Below, in pieces: positions 1-7,903 of a stretch of 64,000 nucleotides of DNA; the stretch's first letter is position 1; the number at the start of each line of letters is the position of its first letter. Both the position numbers and the translations under genes were made by a program. The DNA is taken from assembly GCA_963734685.1 (NCBI GenBank), contig CAVTIC010000007.1, forward strand, positions 1,280,532 to 1,344,531, given 5' to 3'. The notes under the pieces are model-generated. The model did no database searches and was not told the DNA's origin. It saw nothing but the letters and a program-made list of their open reading frames with translations. The DNA is from JAOUEA01 sp963734685. Lineage in GTDB: Bacteria; Actinomycetota; UBA4738; HRBIN12.

Positions 1-791
1 CCGATGCCCTGCTCGAACGCAAGCCGGTAGACGTAGAAGACGACGACGGAGGTTCGGCCTATCGGTCCGCCCTTGGTCACGAAGAACACCTCATCGAACA
101 GCTGAAGCGCGCTGATCGTGGACCAAACGACCAGCAACAAGGTCGCCGGACCGAGCAAGGGCCAGGTCACCCTCCAGAACGAGGACCACCGACTCGCGCC
201 ATCGATGGCGGACGCCTCCGTCAGCTCTCGCGGGATACCTTGCAGCGCTGCAAGGTAGATGATGGTGTCGAACCCGAGCCACCCCCACACGGTCATGAGC
301 ACGAGAGAGATCATCGCCTGGCTCGGCTCCTCGAAGAAGCCGAAGGGCCCGAGCCCGAGCTTCCCGAGCATGTAATTGGCCAGACCGTAGTTCTTGTCGA
401 ACAACCACAGGAACATGATCCCGGTCGCGATCGTCGACGTGACTACCGGCAGGAACACCGCCAGCCGGTAGGAACGGATGAAGGCGATCTTCCGGTTGAG
501 GGCGTGGGCCACGAACAGCGAAAGCATGATCGACACGGGAACGAACAGGATCGTGTAGTAGACCGTGTTGAGGGCAGCTGCTCGCGCCTTGTCGTCGGCC
601 ACGATCCGCGCGTAGTTCGCGAGTCCAACCCATTCCCGCTCGGGCGAGATCAGGCCCGCCTTCTGGAACGACAGCACGAGTCCCCAGGCGATCGGGAGGA
701 TCCCGAACACGAGCACCAGGACGGCGGAGGGGAGGATGAAGGCCCAACCTGCGATGTGGTCCGACGCCATCAATCGCCGGGGCAGCTTCAC
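1..791 (-). CDS. Sugar ABC transporter permease, MalF/UgpA type (3' end cut by window edge)
   Basis: Inner-membrane permease of a carbohydrate ABC importer; 263 residues are visible and the C-terminus lies beyond the left edge. The first membrane helix starts near residue 16 (AGWAFILPSAVLVLV), and the cytoplasmic EAA loop that contacts the ATPase is clear (EASAIDGASRWSFW). The GTG at 791 is chosen because GGAGGGG lies just upstream; an in-frame ATG follows at 770. It begins 30 bp after the binding-protein gene, so it is the third gene of the operon SIS protein, binding lipoprotein, permease. A second permease of MalG type probably follows outside the window. The substrate cannot be read from sequence; the SIS neighbour points to an amino sugar. 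Confidence 0.88.
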   Translation of the reverse strand, partial: MKLPRRLMASDHIAGWAFILPSAVLVLVFGILPIAWGLVLSFQKAGLISPEREWVGLANYARIVADDKARAAALNTVYYTILFVPVSIMLSLFVAHALNRKIAFIRSYRLAVFLPVVTSTIATGIMFLWLFDKNYGLANYMLGKLGLGPFGFFEEPSQAMISLVLMTVWGWLGFDTIIYLAALQGIPRELTEASAIDGASRWSSFWRVTWPLLGPATLLLVVWSTISALQLFDEVFFVTKGGPIGRTSVVVFYVYRLAFEQGI

Positions 792-821
792 TTCCCCTCC
801 TCGTCGCGCCTCGATCGAAGC

Positions 822-2117
822 CTACGCCGCCCCGAGGGCAAGGGCGTCGTTCGTTTGCGCGGCTGCCTCATCGAGCGCGGTTTGCGCGTCGTTCTCGCCG
901 AGCATCGCCGCCACGATCGCCAGGCCCATCGCCTCCGAGACCTGTGGGTAGGCCGCGAGCACCGGTCGCGCCTGTGTCACGTTCTTCAGGTTCTCCGCGA
1001 ACACACCGACACCCGGGAAGGCGGAATCGAACTCCTCGACGAACGCCGCGTCATCGACCACCGACAGGCGGATCGGGAGGTGGCCGGTGGCAAGGGAATC
1101 CGCTTTCACTTGCTCGGGGGCGGTGAGCCAGGTGACGAAGTCCAGGGCCGCCTGGGCGCGCCCGTCACCGTTGTCGAAGATCGTCCACATGTCGGGTCCG
1201 GCGATCGTCTGATGGTCGCCGTCGAAACCCGGGAGGACCTCTACGCCGTAGTCCACATCGGGGAAGCTCGACAGATCCCATGGCCCAGTCACGAGCATCC
1301 CGATCTTGCCGTTGTTGAACAGCCCCGTGTAGGGCGAGTTCTGCACGTCGAGGAAGACCGACTCGTCCTCGACGGCCATCCCGACCAGCACCTCGAGAGC
1401 CTCGAGGCCCTCCGGGGAGTTGAACGCCGCCTCCGTGTTGTCCTCGTTGAGGATCGAGCCGCCGTTCTGCCAAAGCAGCGGGTCGTAGTGCCACACCGAG
1501 TCCTCGGATGCGTCCATCGGATAGGAGAAGCCGAACTGCTTGGTCGCCGGGTCGGTGAGCGCCTTGGCCGCGGCCCGGAAGTCCTCCCACGTCCACTGGT
1601 CGGTTGGGTAGTCGAGCTTCGCGGCGTCGAACAGCTCCTTGTTGTACACGACCGCGAGGTTGTCGATCAGGGCCGGGACGCCCAACACCCTGCCCTCGAA
1701 GGTTGCGGCCGTCTGCGCGCCGGGGATGAAATCGCCCCAGGCTGCCTCCTCAGAGGTCGACCACTCCGTAAGGTCGACGATGCCTGGAGCCTCGGCCAGC
1801 TGCGGCAGCGACGAGCCGTATTGGTAAGTGATGTCCGGCGGCTCCCCGCCCTGTAGCGCGACGGTCAGCTTCTGCAGCGCTTTGTCATTGTTGACGAAGA
1901 GGGGCTCTACCTGGACATCGGGGTTGTCCGCGTTCCATGTGCTGATCAGCGCGTCGAGCGAATCGGCTTCCGCGTCCGTGTAGCCGTGCCAGAAGGTGAG
2001 CGTGACGGGCCCGGCGGGCTGCTCCGTCGTCGTCGCACCGTCGCCGTCACCTCCTCCGGTACACGAAGCCGCGATCAGGCCCACCAGGGCGAAGACGGCA
2101 AGCAGCTTGTATCTCAT
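822..2117 (-). CDS. Extracellular sugar-binding lipoprotein of an ABC importer (family 1 solute-binding protein)
   Basis: This 431-residue protein captures a sugar outside the cell and delivers it to the membrane permease encoded 30 bp downstream. It starts with a lipoprotein signal peptide (MRYKLLAVFALVG, then lipobox LIAASC with Cys19), followed by a Gly/Asp/Thr linker and a typical family 1 body beginning with VTLTFWHGYTDAEAD. An open frame continues upstream of 2117, but the start is placed at ATG 2117 because it opens the signal peptide and has GGAGG about 8 bp upstream. It sits 28 bp after the SIS-domain gene. Length is normal for the family. The ligand is unknown; an amino sugar or its disaccharide is inferred from context. 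Confidence 0.92.
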   Translation of the reverse strand: MRYKLLAVFALVGLIAASCTGGGDGDGATTTEQPAGPVTLTFWHGYTDAEADSLDALISTWNADNPDVQVEPLFVNNDKALQKLTVALQGGEPPDITYQYGSSLPQLAEAPGIVDLTEWSTSEEAAWGDFIPGAQTAATFEGRVLGVPALIDNLAVVYNKELFDAAKLDYPTDQWTWEDFRAAAKALTDPATKQFGFSYPMDASEDSVWHYDPLLWQNGGSILNEDNTEAAFNSPEGLEALEVLVGMAVEDESVFLDVQNSPYTGLFNNGKIGMLVTGPWDLSSFPDVDYGVEVLPGFDGDHQTIAGPDMWTIFDNGDGRAQAALDFVTWLTAPEQVKADSLATGHLPIRLSVVDDAAFVEEFDSAFPGVGVFAENLKNVTQARPVLAAYPQVSEAMGLAIVAAMLGENDAQTALDEAAAQTNDALALGAA

Positions 2118-2145
2118 CACGACACCTCCATCGAGAGGGAACGGG

Positions 2146-3021
2146 TCACGACAGCACCACCGATCGGGTGAGGTGCTGCGGATGATCAGGGTCGAGTCCT
2201 CGCCGCTCGGCGAGGGCAAGCGTGAGGCGGTGCACGCGCACCAGCTCCGCCATCGGATCGAGGGTCGCCATGCGAACCGAGGCGCCCACGGCGCGGACGT
2301 CGTCGGCGATCGACGGGTCGGGCGAGCCGATCACCCACACGAGGGTGCGAGGGCCGGCGATGCTGATCGGGCCGTGTCGGTATTCCATGGCGGGGTATGC
2401 CTCGGTGTACGTCTGGCTGGCCTCGCGGAGCTTGAGTGCCGCTTCCTCGGCGATGCCGACGCTCCACCCGTGTCCGAGGAAGACCAAGTGTTCGGCGGCG
2501 AGGGCGTCGGTATCGACCGGTTCGGCGAGCGCCTGCTCGGCCTCGGCGATCACGGGGGCGAGGTCGTCACCAAGATGCGCACGGAGTAGAGCCAGCGTGC
2601 TCGTCGCGAAGCGCGTCTGCACGACCGAACGTTCGTCGGCGAACTCCAGCGGCACCGCCTCGGTGGCGAGCGCGACCACCGGGGATGTCGGCACCCCGGT
2701 GATCACGGTGGTGCGCCGCCCGGTGAGGTCTCCCAGCAGCCTCACCACCTCGGATGTGGTGCCGCTGCGGCTGATCGCGAGCACGCGGTCGTATCGACGA
2801 TGGATCGGGAACTCCGAGGCCGGGAAGGCGTCGGTCTCGCCGTCGCCCCCGGCCTCCCGCAGGGCGGCGAACGCCCTCGCGATGTACAGCGACGTGCCGC
2901 ACCCGACGACCCCTACGCGTTCACCGGGGGATGGCAGCGCCGTCGCCGCCTGGGGCGCGAACGACACCGCCCGGCGCCATGACTCGGGCTGCGATGCAAC
3001 CTCCTGCGCGGTTTCGCTCAT
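2146..3021 (-). CDS. SIS-domain sugar-phosphate isomerase/deaminase, GlmS-like (NagB-II/AgaS type)
   Basis: A 291-residue cytoplasmic protein made of two SIS (sugar isomerase) halves without the glutaminase domain of GlmS. Half one has GCGTSLYIARAF and the phosphosugar-binding SRSGTTSE; half two has EEAALKLREAS and EYRHGP, which matches the GlmS isomerase catalytic region. Proteins of this layout deaminate or isomerise amino-sugar phosphates, for example glucosamine-6-phosphate to fructose-6-phosphate. It is first in the operon with the sugar-binding lipoprotein and permease, so it probably processes the imported sugar. It is divergent from the DeoR regulator 88 bp away, with a candidate promoter and operator between them. 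The exact substrate is inference. Confidence 0.85.
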   Translation of the reverse strand: MSETAQEVASQPESWRRAVSFAPQAATALPSPGERVGVVGCGTSLYIARAFAALREAGGDGETDAFPASEFPIHRRYDRVLAISRSGTTSEVVRLLGDLTGRRTTVITGVPTSPVVALATEAVPLEFADERSVVQTRFATSTLALLRAHLGDDLAPVIAEAEQALAEPVDTDALAAEHLVFLGHGWSVGIAEEAALKLREASQTYTEAYPAMEYRHGPISIAGPRTLVWVIGSPDPSIADDVRAVGASVRMATLDPMAELVRVHRLTLALAERRGLDPDHPQHLTRSVVLS

Positions 3022-3025
3022 TCAA

Positions 3026-3059
3026 TCGAACTCTAGAGCAGGTTCGAGCATCTGGTCAA
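3026..3059 (-). promoter_or_regulatory. Candidate promoter and DeoR operator for the sugar operon
   Basis: Read on the minus strand, TTGACC (3054-3059) and TAGAGT (3030-3035) are separated by 18 bp and resemble -35 and -10 boxes. A perfect inverted repeat TCGAAC-N10-GTTCGA spans 3026-3047 and covers the -10 box. The gene start at 3021 is so close that the transcript could be nearly leaderless. The divergent DeoR gene begins at 3110, which makes this the natural repressor site. Assignment is by position and symmetry only. Confidence 0.5.
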
Positions 3060-3109
3060 CGTGATCACACGCCTGGCGCGCATCGGCCGATGACGCGTAT
3101 ATTCGCGGC

Positions 3110-3868
3110 GTGCGACGCGCCGAGCGGCTGGGCGAGATCCTGCAGATCCTGGCGCTCGACGGCGCCGTGGACGTGGGAGCGCTCGCCACCCGACTCCATG
3201 TGTCGGCGGCCACCGTCCGCCGTGACCTGCAGCTGCTCGAGGAGCAGCACATGCTCGCCAGGACCCACGGGGGTGCGGTGGCGAGCGGCGTGATGTACGA
3301 GTTGCCGCTGCGATACAAGGCCGCCCGTCACCATCCCGAGAAGATCCGCATCGCGCGAGAGGCGGCGACCAGGATCGCCGAGGGTGCGGTCGTCGGCTTC
3401 ACCGGAGGCACCACCACGACCGAGGTCGCGCGAGCCGCGCTCGACCTGCGCGGGCTCACGGTGGTCACGAACGCGCTGAACATCGCCGGGGAACTTGCGA
3501 TCCGGTCGGACCTCAAGCTCGTGGTCACCGGGGGAACGGCGCGGCCGGAGTCCTACGAGTTGGTTGGCCCCATCGCCGAGCGAGCGCTCGAACAGCTGAA
3601 TCTCGACGTCGCGATCGTGGGCGTCGACGGCATCGCCTCAGCCGAGGGCCTCACCACCCACCACGAGGTCGAGGCCCACACGAACCGGTCGCTGCTCGAG
3701 CGCGCGCGAACGGTCGTCGCGGTCGCCGACAGCTCCAAGCTCGGGCTCGTCGCCTTCGCCCGCATCTGCCCGATCGACGCTGTGGACGAGCTGATCACCG
3801 ACGATGCTGCCGACGCGTCGACGGTGGCCGCGATCCGCGATGCAGGCGTGGCCGTGACGACCGTCTGA
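3110..3868 (+). CDS. DeoR-family transcriptional repressor
   Basis: A 252-residue cytoplasmic repressor of normal family length. The N-terminal winged helix-turn-helix is at about residues 6-57 (ALATRLHVSAATVRRDLQLL). The C-terminal sugar-phosphate sensor has the expected GGTTTTEVA, VTNALNIA and VTGGTARPES loops. The start is GTG 3110. It diverges from the SIS/binding-protein/permease operon and is likely to control it in response to a phosphorylated sugar; the inverted repeat at 3026-3047 is the candidate operator. Confidence 0.92.
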   Translation: MRRAERLGEILQILALDGAVDVGALATRLHVSAATVRRDLQLLEEQHMLARTHGGAVASGVMYELPLRYKAARHHPEKIRIAREAATRIAEGAVVGFTGGTTTTEVARAALDLRGLTVVTNALNIAGELAIRSDLKLVVTGGTARPESYELVGPIAERALEQLNLDVAIVGVDGIASAEGLTTHHEVEAHTNRSLLERARTVVAVADSSKLGLVAFARICPIDAVDELITDDAADASTVAAIRDAGVAVTTV

Positions 3869-3958
3869 CATGGGCCCCGACCCGACCTCGAGCGCCTGCG
3901 CGACCTTCCCCTTCGTTCGTACGCGCCTCGCCCGGCCGTTCTGCGCCCACTGAGCGAG

Positions 3959-4316
3959 ATGGCACGAGCCCGATCCCCCGTGATCGACGCGCACGCGCAC
4001 CTCGCGCGCTGGTTGACGGGCGCACGGGCCGCTCCCGACGTCGGGGCGCTCCTGGCCACGATGGACGCCGCGAACGTCGCGACCGTCGTGAACCTCGACG
4101 GGATGTGGGGTGACGAGCTGCGCGCCAACCTCGCCCGCTACGACCATGCGCATGCCGGCCGGATCGTGACGTTCGCGCAGTGGGATCGATCCCTCTTCGC
4201 CGAGTCCCGCGACTTCGGGGAACGACTCGGCGCGCAGGTGCGCGAGGCCGTTCGGCGACGGCGCGCGGGGCCTCAAGGTGTGGAAACAGCAGGCCTGTGT
4301 CGAGCCGGGGTATCAA
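3959..4316 (+). pseudogene. Broken amidohydrolase-family gene (frameshifted and truncated)
   Basis: The opening matches a metal-dependent amidohydrolase: VIDAHAHLARWL near the N-terminus gives the HxH metal ligands, followed by TVVNLDGMWG and RIVTFAQWD. The frame then fails near 4250, where one extra G moves the expected GDGARGLKVWKQ into another frame. After that motif the similarity to a TIM-barrel protein stops, and the TPR gene on the other strand begins. Only about one third of a usual ~300-residue enzyme remains. Both the frameshift and the 3' loss argue for a remnant. It adjoins a zone with integrase-type repeats, so an insertion or deletion event may have removed the rest. Confidence 0.7.
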
Positions 4317-5672
4317 CTAGTCGCCGGCGTCGAGGATATCTTGGGTGGCAGGTGATGCAAGCACGGACTCGGCATGTTCCGGGTGCAAGGTCGCCGTGAA
4401 CTTCCTGATGATGTCGGCCGCCTCACTCGATGCCCCAGCGGCACCTTCGTCGTTACCAACCGCATAGAGGGCCCGTCCGAGTGCGGCGCGGCTCTGCCAC
4501 CGCGTTGGAGGATGCCCCAGCCGGTCTGCGCCCTTGACCGCCGCTTCGAGCTCGGTGATGGCCTCCTTCTCCCGCCCGAGCTCGAGCTGCGCCGCACCGA
4601 GGACGATCCGAGCAGACACCACGTACTTCACGCGTTCGATCGAGCGCGCGATCTCGATCGCTTCGAGCGCGGCCTCCTCAGCATCTTGCCAACGTCCCTG
4701 AGCAAGAGCGATCTCGGCGCGGGCGACGGAGAGCCGACCGGGCGCGAGCCACCGCTCCCACCCGGTCGCATCGCGAACCCGCTCCCACAGCGAGGGCCAT
4801 GCGTCTGCAGCCCCCGTCAGCTGACCATCGATCAGATCCGTATAGAGCAGATCCATATCGCTTTGCATCACGCCGCTCTCGAAGCCGATCCTGCCGAACA
4901 GGTCCTTTGCCTCCTCATTCCGGCGTCGGGCCTCGGAAAGGTCGATGAGGTCGCGCAGAGCCGCGGTCGAGCAGTTGAGCGCATACGCGCTGGCGATCGC
5001 CGAGTCGAGCTCCCGCCCGCTCTCGATCGCCGAGTCGCACGCCTCGATCGCGTCCTCATGGCGCCCGAGCCCCACCAGCGCTAAACCGGTCGAGGCCCCG
5101 TCTCCCCCCGCCTGCCCCAGCTCAACCGCCCTGGCATAGCTGCCCAGCCAGTAGTTCGTCAGCGCGTGCAAGGTTGCGTGGGCAGCCAGATCGCTGGCTC
5201 GCGTGTCGGGAACCCACTCGTTAAGGGCGCGGTCCCCGAGCTCCAGAGCGAGATGAAGGTCGCCCGCCCCGCCACGTTGGCCATACACCTGGCTGAGCAA
5301 GCCCAGCGATGGACCGCGCATCTCTCCGTCGCCCGTCTCGTCCGCGAGTTCGAGCGCTCGCTCTGCGGATGCGAGCGCTTTGTCAGTCTCCTCCAGCCAC
5401 ATCGATGCGCGCGCTAGTCCGAACAGCGCTTCGATCTCGTCGCGGCCCTCGAGGTGCGGAAGGAGTTCGTCGAGTTCACCGGCGCCGCTCGCGAACTCTT
5501 CTTGTTCGACCAGCGTGAGGGCACGAAGGAGCCTGATCCGGCGACTAGCGTCCTCATCCGTCCCCGCGACCTCGAGAGCCTTGCCGTAGAGCTCCAGCGC
5601 CCGAGCCCCATCCCCCTCCTTGCGGGCTCGCTCAGCAGCGGCGACGACGTCTCCCACATCTGGGGGATCCAC
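4317..5672 (-). CDS. TPR-repeat protein, possibly a truncated signalling ATPase tail
   Basis: A 451-residue all-helical protein built of tetratricopeptide repeats, for example ALELYGKALEVAG, ALASAERALELAD and DAIEACDSAIESG, spread along the whole length. No enzymatic motif, signal peptide or membrane helix is visible. Such arrays usually mediate protein contacts and often form the C-terminal tail of cyclase-AAA or LuxR/SARP regulators in actinobacteria. An in-frame TAG lies three codons before the GTG start and no clear ribosome site is seen, so this may be a tail cut from a longer ancestor, or the true start is internal. It lies between an amidohydrolase remnant and a tRNA-Leu scar, possibly on an integrated element. 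Confidence 0.65.
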   Translation of the reverse strand: MDPPDVGDVVAAAERARKEGDGARALELYGKALEVAGTDEDASRRIRLLRALTLVEQEEFASGAGELDELLPHLEGRDEIEALFGLARASMWLEETDKALASAERALELADETGDGEMRGPSLGLLSQVYGQRGGAGDLHLALELGDRALNEWVPDTRASDLAAHATLHALTNYWLGSYARAVELGQAGGDGASTGLALVGLGRHEDAIEACDSAIESGRELDSAIASAYALNCSTAALRDLIDLSEARRRNEEAKDLFGRIGFESGVMQSDMDLLYTDLIDGQLTGAADAWPSLWERVRDATGWERWLAPGRLSVARAEIALAQGRWQDAEEAALEAIEIARSIERVKYVVSARIVLGAAQLELGREKEAITELEAAVKGADRLGHPPTRWQSRAALGRALYAVGNDEGAAGASSEAADIIRKFTATLHPEHAESVLASPATQDILDAGD

Positions 5673-5754
5673 GACGACAACCTATGTCGGCGGCCCTGCC
5701 TCGTCCAACTCGCGACCGTTTCTCGCCCGGGGCGGTTCAGAAGCGGCTACAGCT

Positions 5755-5827
5755 CTTGCTCACAGCTTGCTCACGACAGGGCGACACCGCGGGCAAAGGA
5801 TGACACCAGACGACACGGGACGACACG
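5755..5827 (+). repeat. Two pairs of helically spaced direct repeats, integrase arm-site like
   Basis: CTTGCTCAC occurs at 5755-5763 and 5766-5774, 11 bp apart. GACGACACG occurs at 5809-5817 and 5819-5827, 10 bp apart, with a related GACACCA just before. Repeats spaced by one helical turn, next to a tRNA 3' fragment, are what arm-binding sites of tyrosine recombinases look like. No integrase gene is present in the window, so the assignment is inference. Confidence 0.45.
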
Positions 5828-5859
5828 TAGGACCGGAATCCGTGCGTGGCGCGAGCAAC

Positions 5860-5911
5860 CTTAGGATCCGGTGGCCGCGAGGCCGTGGGAGTTCGAGTCT
5901 CCCCTCTCGCA
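5860..5911 (+). tRNA. 3' fragment of tRNA-Leu(UAG), attachment-site remnant
   Basis: The sequence begins in an anticodon loop (CTTAGGA, 5860-5866, anticodon TAG). It continues with the 3' anticodon stem TCCGG, a long variable arm (TGGCCGCGAGGCC), a perfect T arm (GGGAG-TTCGAGT-CTCCC, 5887-5903) and the acceptor strand CTCTCGC-A. The 5' half is missing: bases before 5860 do not pair with the anticodon or acceptor stems. A break exactly at the anticodon loop is the usual crossover point for integrases that use tRNA 3' halves. This is not a functional tRNA. Confidence 0.75.
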
Positions 5912-5926
5912 CCCGGTGGAAGGGGC

Positions 5927-6367
5927 TCAGAGGAGTCGGGCCTCCATCATCTCCTTCAAGGTGTCGAGATCTGCCTGGAGCTGTCGCTTCGCCACTCGTA
6001 GCACGACGGGATCAGCGACCTTGAAGAAACCCTTGGTATCGCCGCCCACCTCGATGCCGACGCGAGTTCCGGTGTCGACGGACTTGAAGGTCACCTTGCC
6101 CCAGCGCTCGACCGGCCCCGCGATGCTCCGATAGGCGAACCGTACGTCCTTCTCGAACTCGGTGATCTAGAGCTCGGTCTCGAGGTGCATGCCGAGGAAC
6201 TTGCCAGTGGTAGTGCCTTTCGTGCCAAGCCCCGGCGGCTCAGGTGTCGTTTGCCGGGCTTCGAGCACCATCGAGGACCACTTGGGATTGTTCTCGATGT
6301 GGCTGACGACCCCGAAGACCTCGTGCACCGGGCGGTCGATCGTCGTGCTGACCTCGATGGATCGCAT
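5927..6367 (-). pseudogene. SRPBCC (polyketide cyclase/START-like) protein interrupted by an in-frame TAG
   Basis: The frame opens with MRSIEVSTTIDRPVHEVFGV, a typical SRPBCC N-terminus that folds as a lipid-binding helix-grip domain. After residue 66 a TAG occurs at 6167-6169. The same frame then continues without further stops (ITEFEKDVRFAYRSIAG onward) to a natural TGA at 5927-5929. Joined, the product would be about 145 residues, the normal family size. One nonsense change or sequencing error therefore explains the break. It lies beside an intact SRPBCC gene on the same strand. Confidence 0.75.
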
Positions 6368-6469
6368 GGCGACCTCCTCCTGCGGATGCAGGGAACACCT
6401 CTACCGCGATGGTCACGGTTGAGCGCGGCGCGGCCGAAGCGTGGGACATGTTCAGGCCCGAGATGGCGC

Positions 6470-6913
6470 TCATGCAGCGGCCCGGCGCTCCGCCTCCTGC
6501 TTGAGGCCGGAGAGGACGTGCTGGATCGCCCGACCGATCGCCTTCCGGCTGTACCCCTTCAGCGATCTGGCGATGAGCCCTTCCCATGACTCCTCAGACC
6601 GCACCAGCGTGCCACCCTTCTCAGGTCGCAACCGGAAGACGTGTATCGCCTTGATGCCCATCGTCGTCCCCGTCCAGGCGATCTCGTTGGGCCGGTCGAC
6701 GACCTGGAGTGTCGACGTGAGCGAACTTGCACCGGACTTCCACCGGAAGGCCGTTCCAACAGCGACCGGTCCGGCGAGCTGAGCCGACTTGACGTCTGCG
6801 TTCCACCGTGGCCACCCGTCGATGTCTGCGACCACATCCCACACCGTCTCCGGAGGCGCCGCCACCTGGATCTCCCCTTCGCCGATCGCCGGGGCTCTCT
6901 CGTTGATATCCAT
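6470..6913 (-). CDS. SRPBCC family protein
   Basis: A 147-residue cytoplasmic protein with the SRPBCC signature near the N-terminus (IQVAAPPETVWDVVADIDGW followed by PRWNADV). Family members bind hydrophobic ligands or act as polyketide cyclases or aromatase-like proteins; no catalytic residue can be assigned here. The frame is open upstream, but ATG 6913 is preferred because it gives a family-sized protein whose domain begins within 20 residues. It is divergent from the SDR gene at 6969 (55 bp apart), so the two may share a control region. A related but broken SRPBCC gene lies downstream. Confidence 0.78.
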   Translation of the reverse strand: MDINERAPAIGEGEIQVAAPPETVWDVVADIDGWPRWNADVKSAQLAGPVAVGTAFRWKSGASSLTSTLQVVDRPNEIAWTGTTMGIKAIHVFRLRPEKGGTLVRSEESWEGLIARSLKGYSRKAIGRAIQHVLSGLKQEAERRAAA

Positions 6914-6968
6914 AGCGTCGACCCTACGCGGGAACACGAGACCCTGCCGTGGAGGTAGCGTGGCCGGC

Positions 6969-7787
6969 ATGTCGCAGCCCTCCGACCTGCACGGCCATGT
7001 CGCGCTCGTCACCGGCGCGAACCATGGCATCGGCGCCGCCACCGCTCGTGTGCTCGCGGGCTGCGACGCGAGCGTCCTGTTGACCTATCTCCGGTTGGAA
7101 GACACCCCCGACCCCGGGTTACCCGACCCCTACGTGCGCGATCGGTCCTCGGATGCCCAGCAGGTCGTCGGTGTGATCGAAGCCGACGGGGGCCGAGCTG
7201 CCGCGATCGAGGCGGACCTCGCGAACGCATCGAGCATCGGCCTCCTGTTCGACGCAGCAGAAGAGCGGTTCGGCCCCGTGGACATCCTCGTGAACAACGC
7301 CAGTGGCTGGGTCGCCGATTCGTTCCGCCCCGAGAGCATCAGTGAGATAGGGAGGAACGTCGTCGCGTTGTCGGCCCCGACCCTGGATCAGAACTTCGCG
7401 ATCGATGCCCGGGCGTCGGCCCTCCTGATATCGGAGTTCGCCCGGCGACACATCGCGCGTGGCGCGAACTGGGGAAGGATCGTGGGCCTCACGTCGGGTG
7501 GGCCACTGGGGTTCCCGCATGAAGTCTCATACGGCGCAGCCAAGGCCGCGCAGGACAACCTCACGATGTCAGCGGCCGTTGAGCTCGCCGGGCACGGGAT
7601 CACGGCGAACATGGTGCATCCCCCGGTGACCGACACCGGCTGGATCACGCCGGCCGTGGAACGGATGGTCCACGACAGCGAGGAGATGTTCCATATCGCC
7701 TCGCCCGAGGACGTGGCGAACGTGATCGCGTTCCTCGCGTCCGACCACGCCTCCTTGATCACCGCCAACATCGTCCACCTCAGATAG
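6969..7787 (+). CDS. Short-chain dehydrogenase/reductase (SDR, FabG-like)
   Basis: A 272-residue NAD(P)-dependent oxidoreductase. The Rossmann cofactor motif is TGANHGIGAA near residue 15; the central NNASGW and the active-site pair with YGAAK (Tyr-x-x-x-Lys) follow, with an upstream serine in LTSGGPLG. Start ATG 6969 is chosen because the domain begins immediately after; the open frame upstream overlaps the divergent SRPBCC gene. Length is slightly above the ~250 typical because of an insert after the first helix (residues 39-58). The substrate is unknown. It is convergent with era. Confidence 0.9.
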   Translation: MSQPSDLHGHVALVTGANHGIGAATARVLAGCDASVLLTYLRLEDTPDPGLPDPYVRDRSSDAQQVVGVIEADGGRAAAIEADLANASSIGLLFDAAEERFGPVDILVNNASGWVADSFRPESISEIGRNVVALSAPTLDQNFAIDARASALLISEFARRHIARGANWGRIVGLTSGGPLGFPHEVSYGAAKAAQDNLTMSAAVELAGHGITANMVHPPVTDTGWITPAVERMVHDSEEMFHIASPEDVANVIAFLASDHASLITANIVHLR

Positions 7788-7903
7788 AGCGCGCTCACCG
7801 GGGATCCACACGGGCGTCTCGTGCGCGCGAACGACCCGGCGCGCCCGGGGCTGTGGACCATCCTGAAGCGGGACTTCCTATCCGATGTGACGGGCCGCGA
7901 TCC

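Noticed and set aside
240..1856. Long open frame on the plus strand
   Set aside because: It is antisense to the permease and sugar-binding lipoprotein, is Arg/His/Asp rich and has no protein family features. High-GC coding DNA often leaves such open antisense frames.
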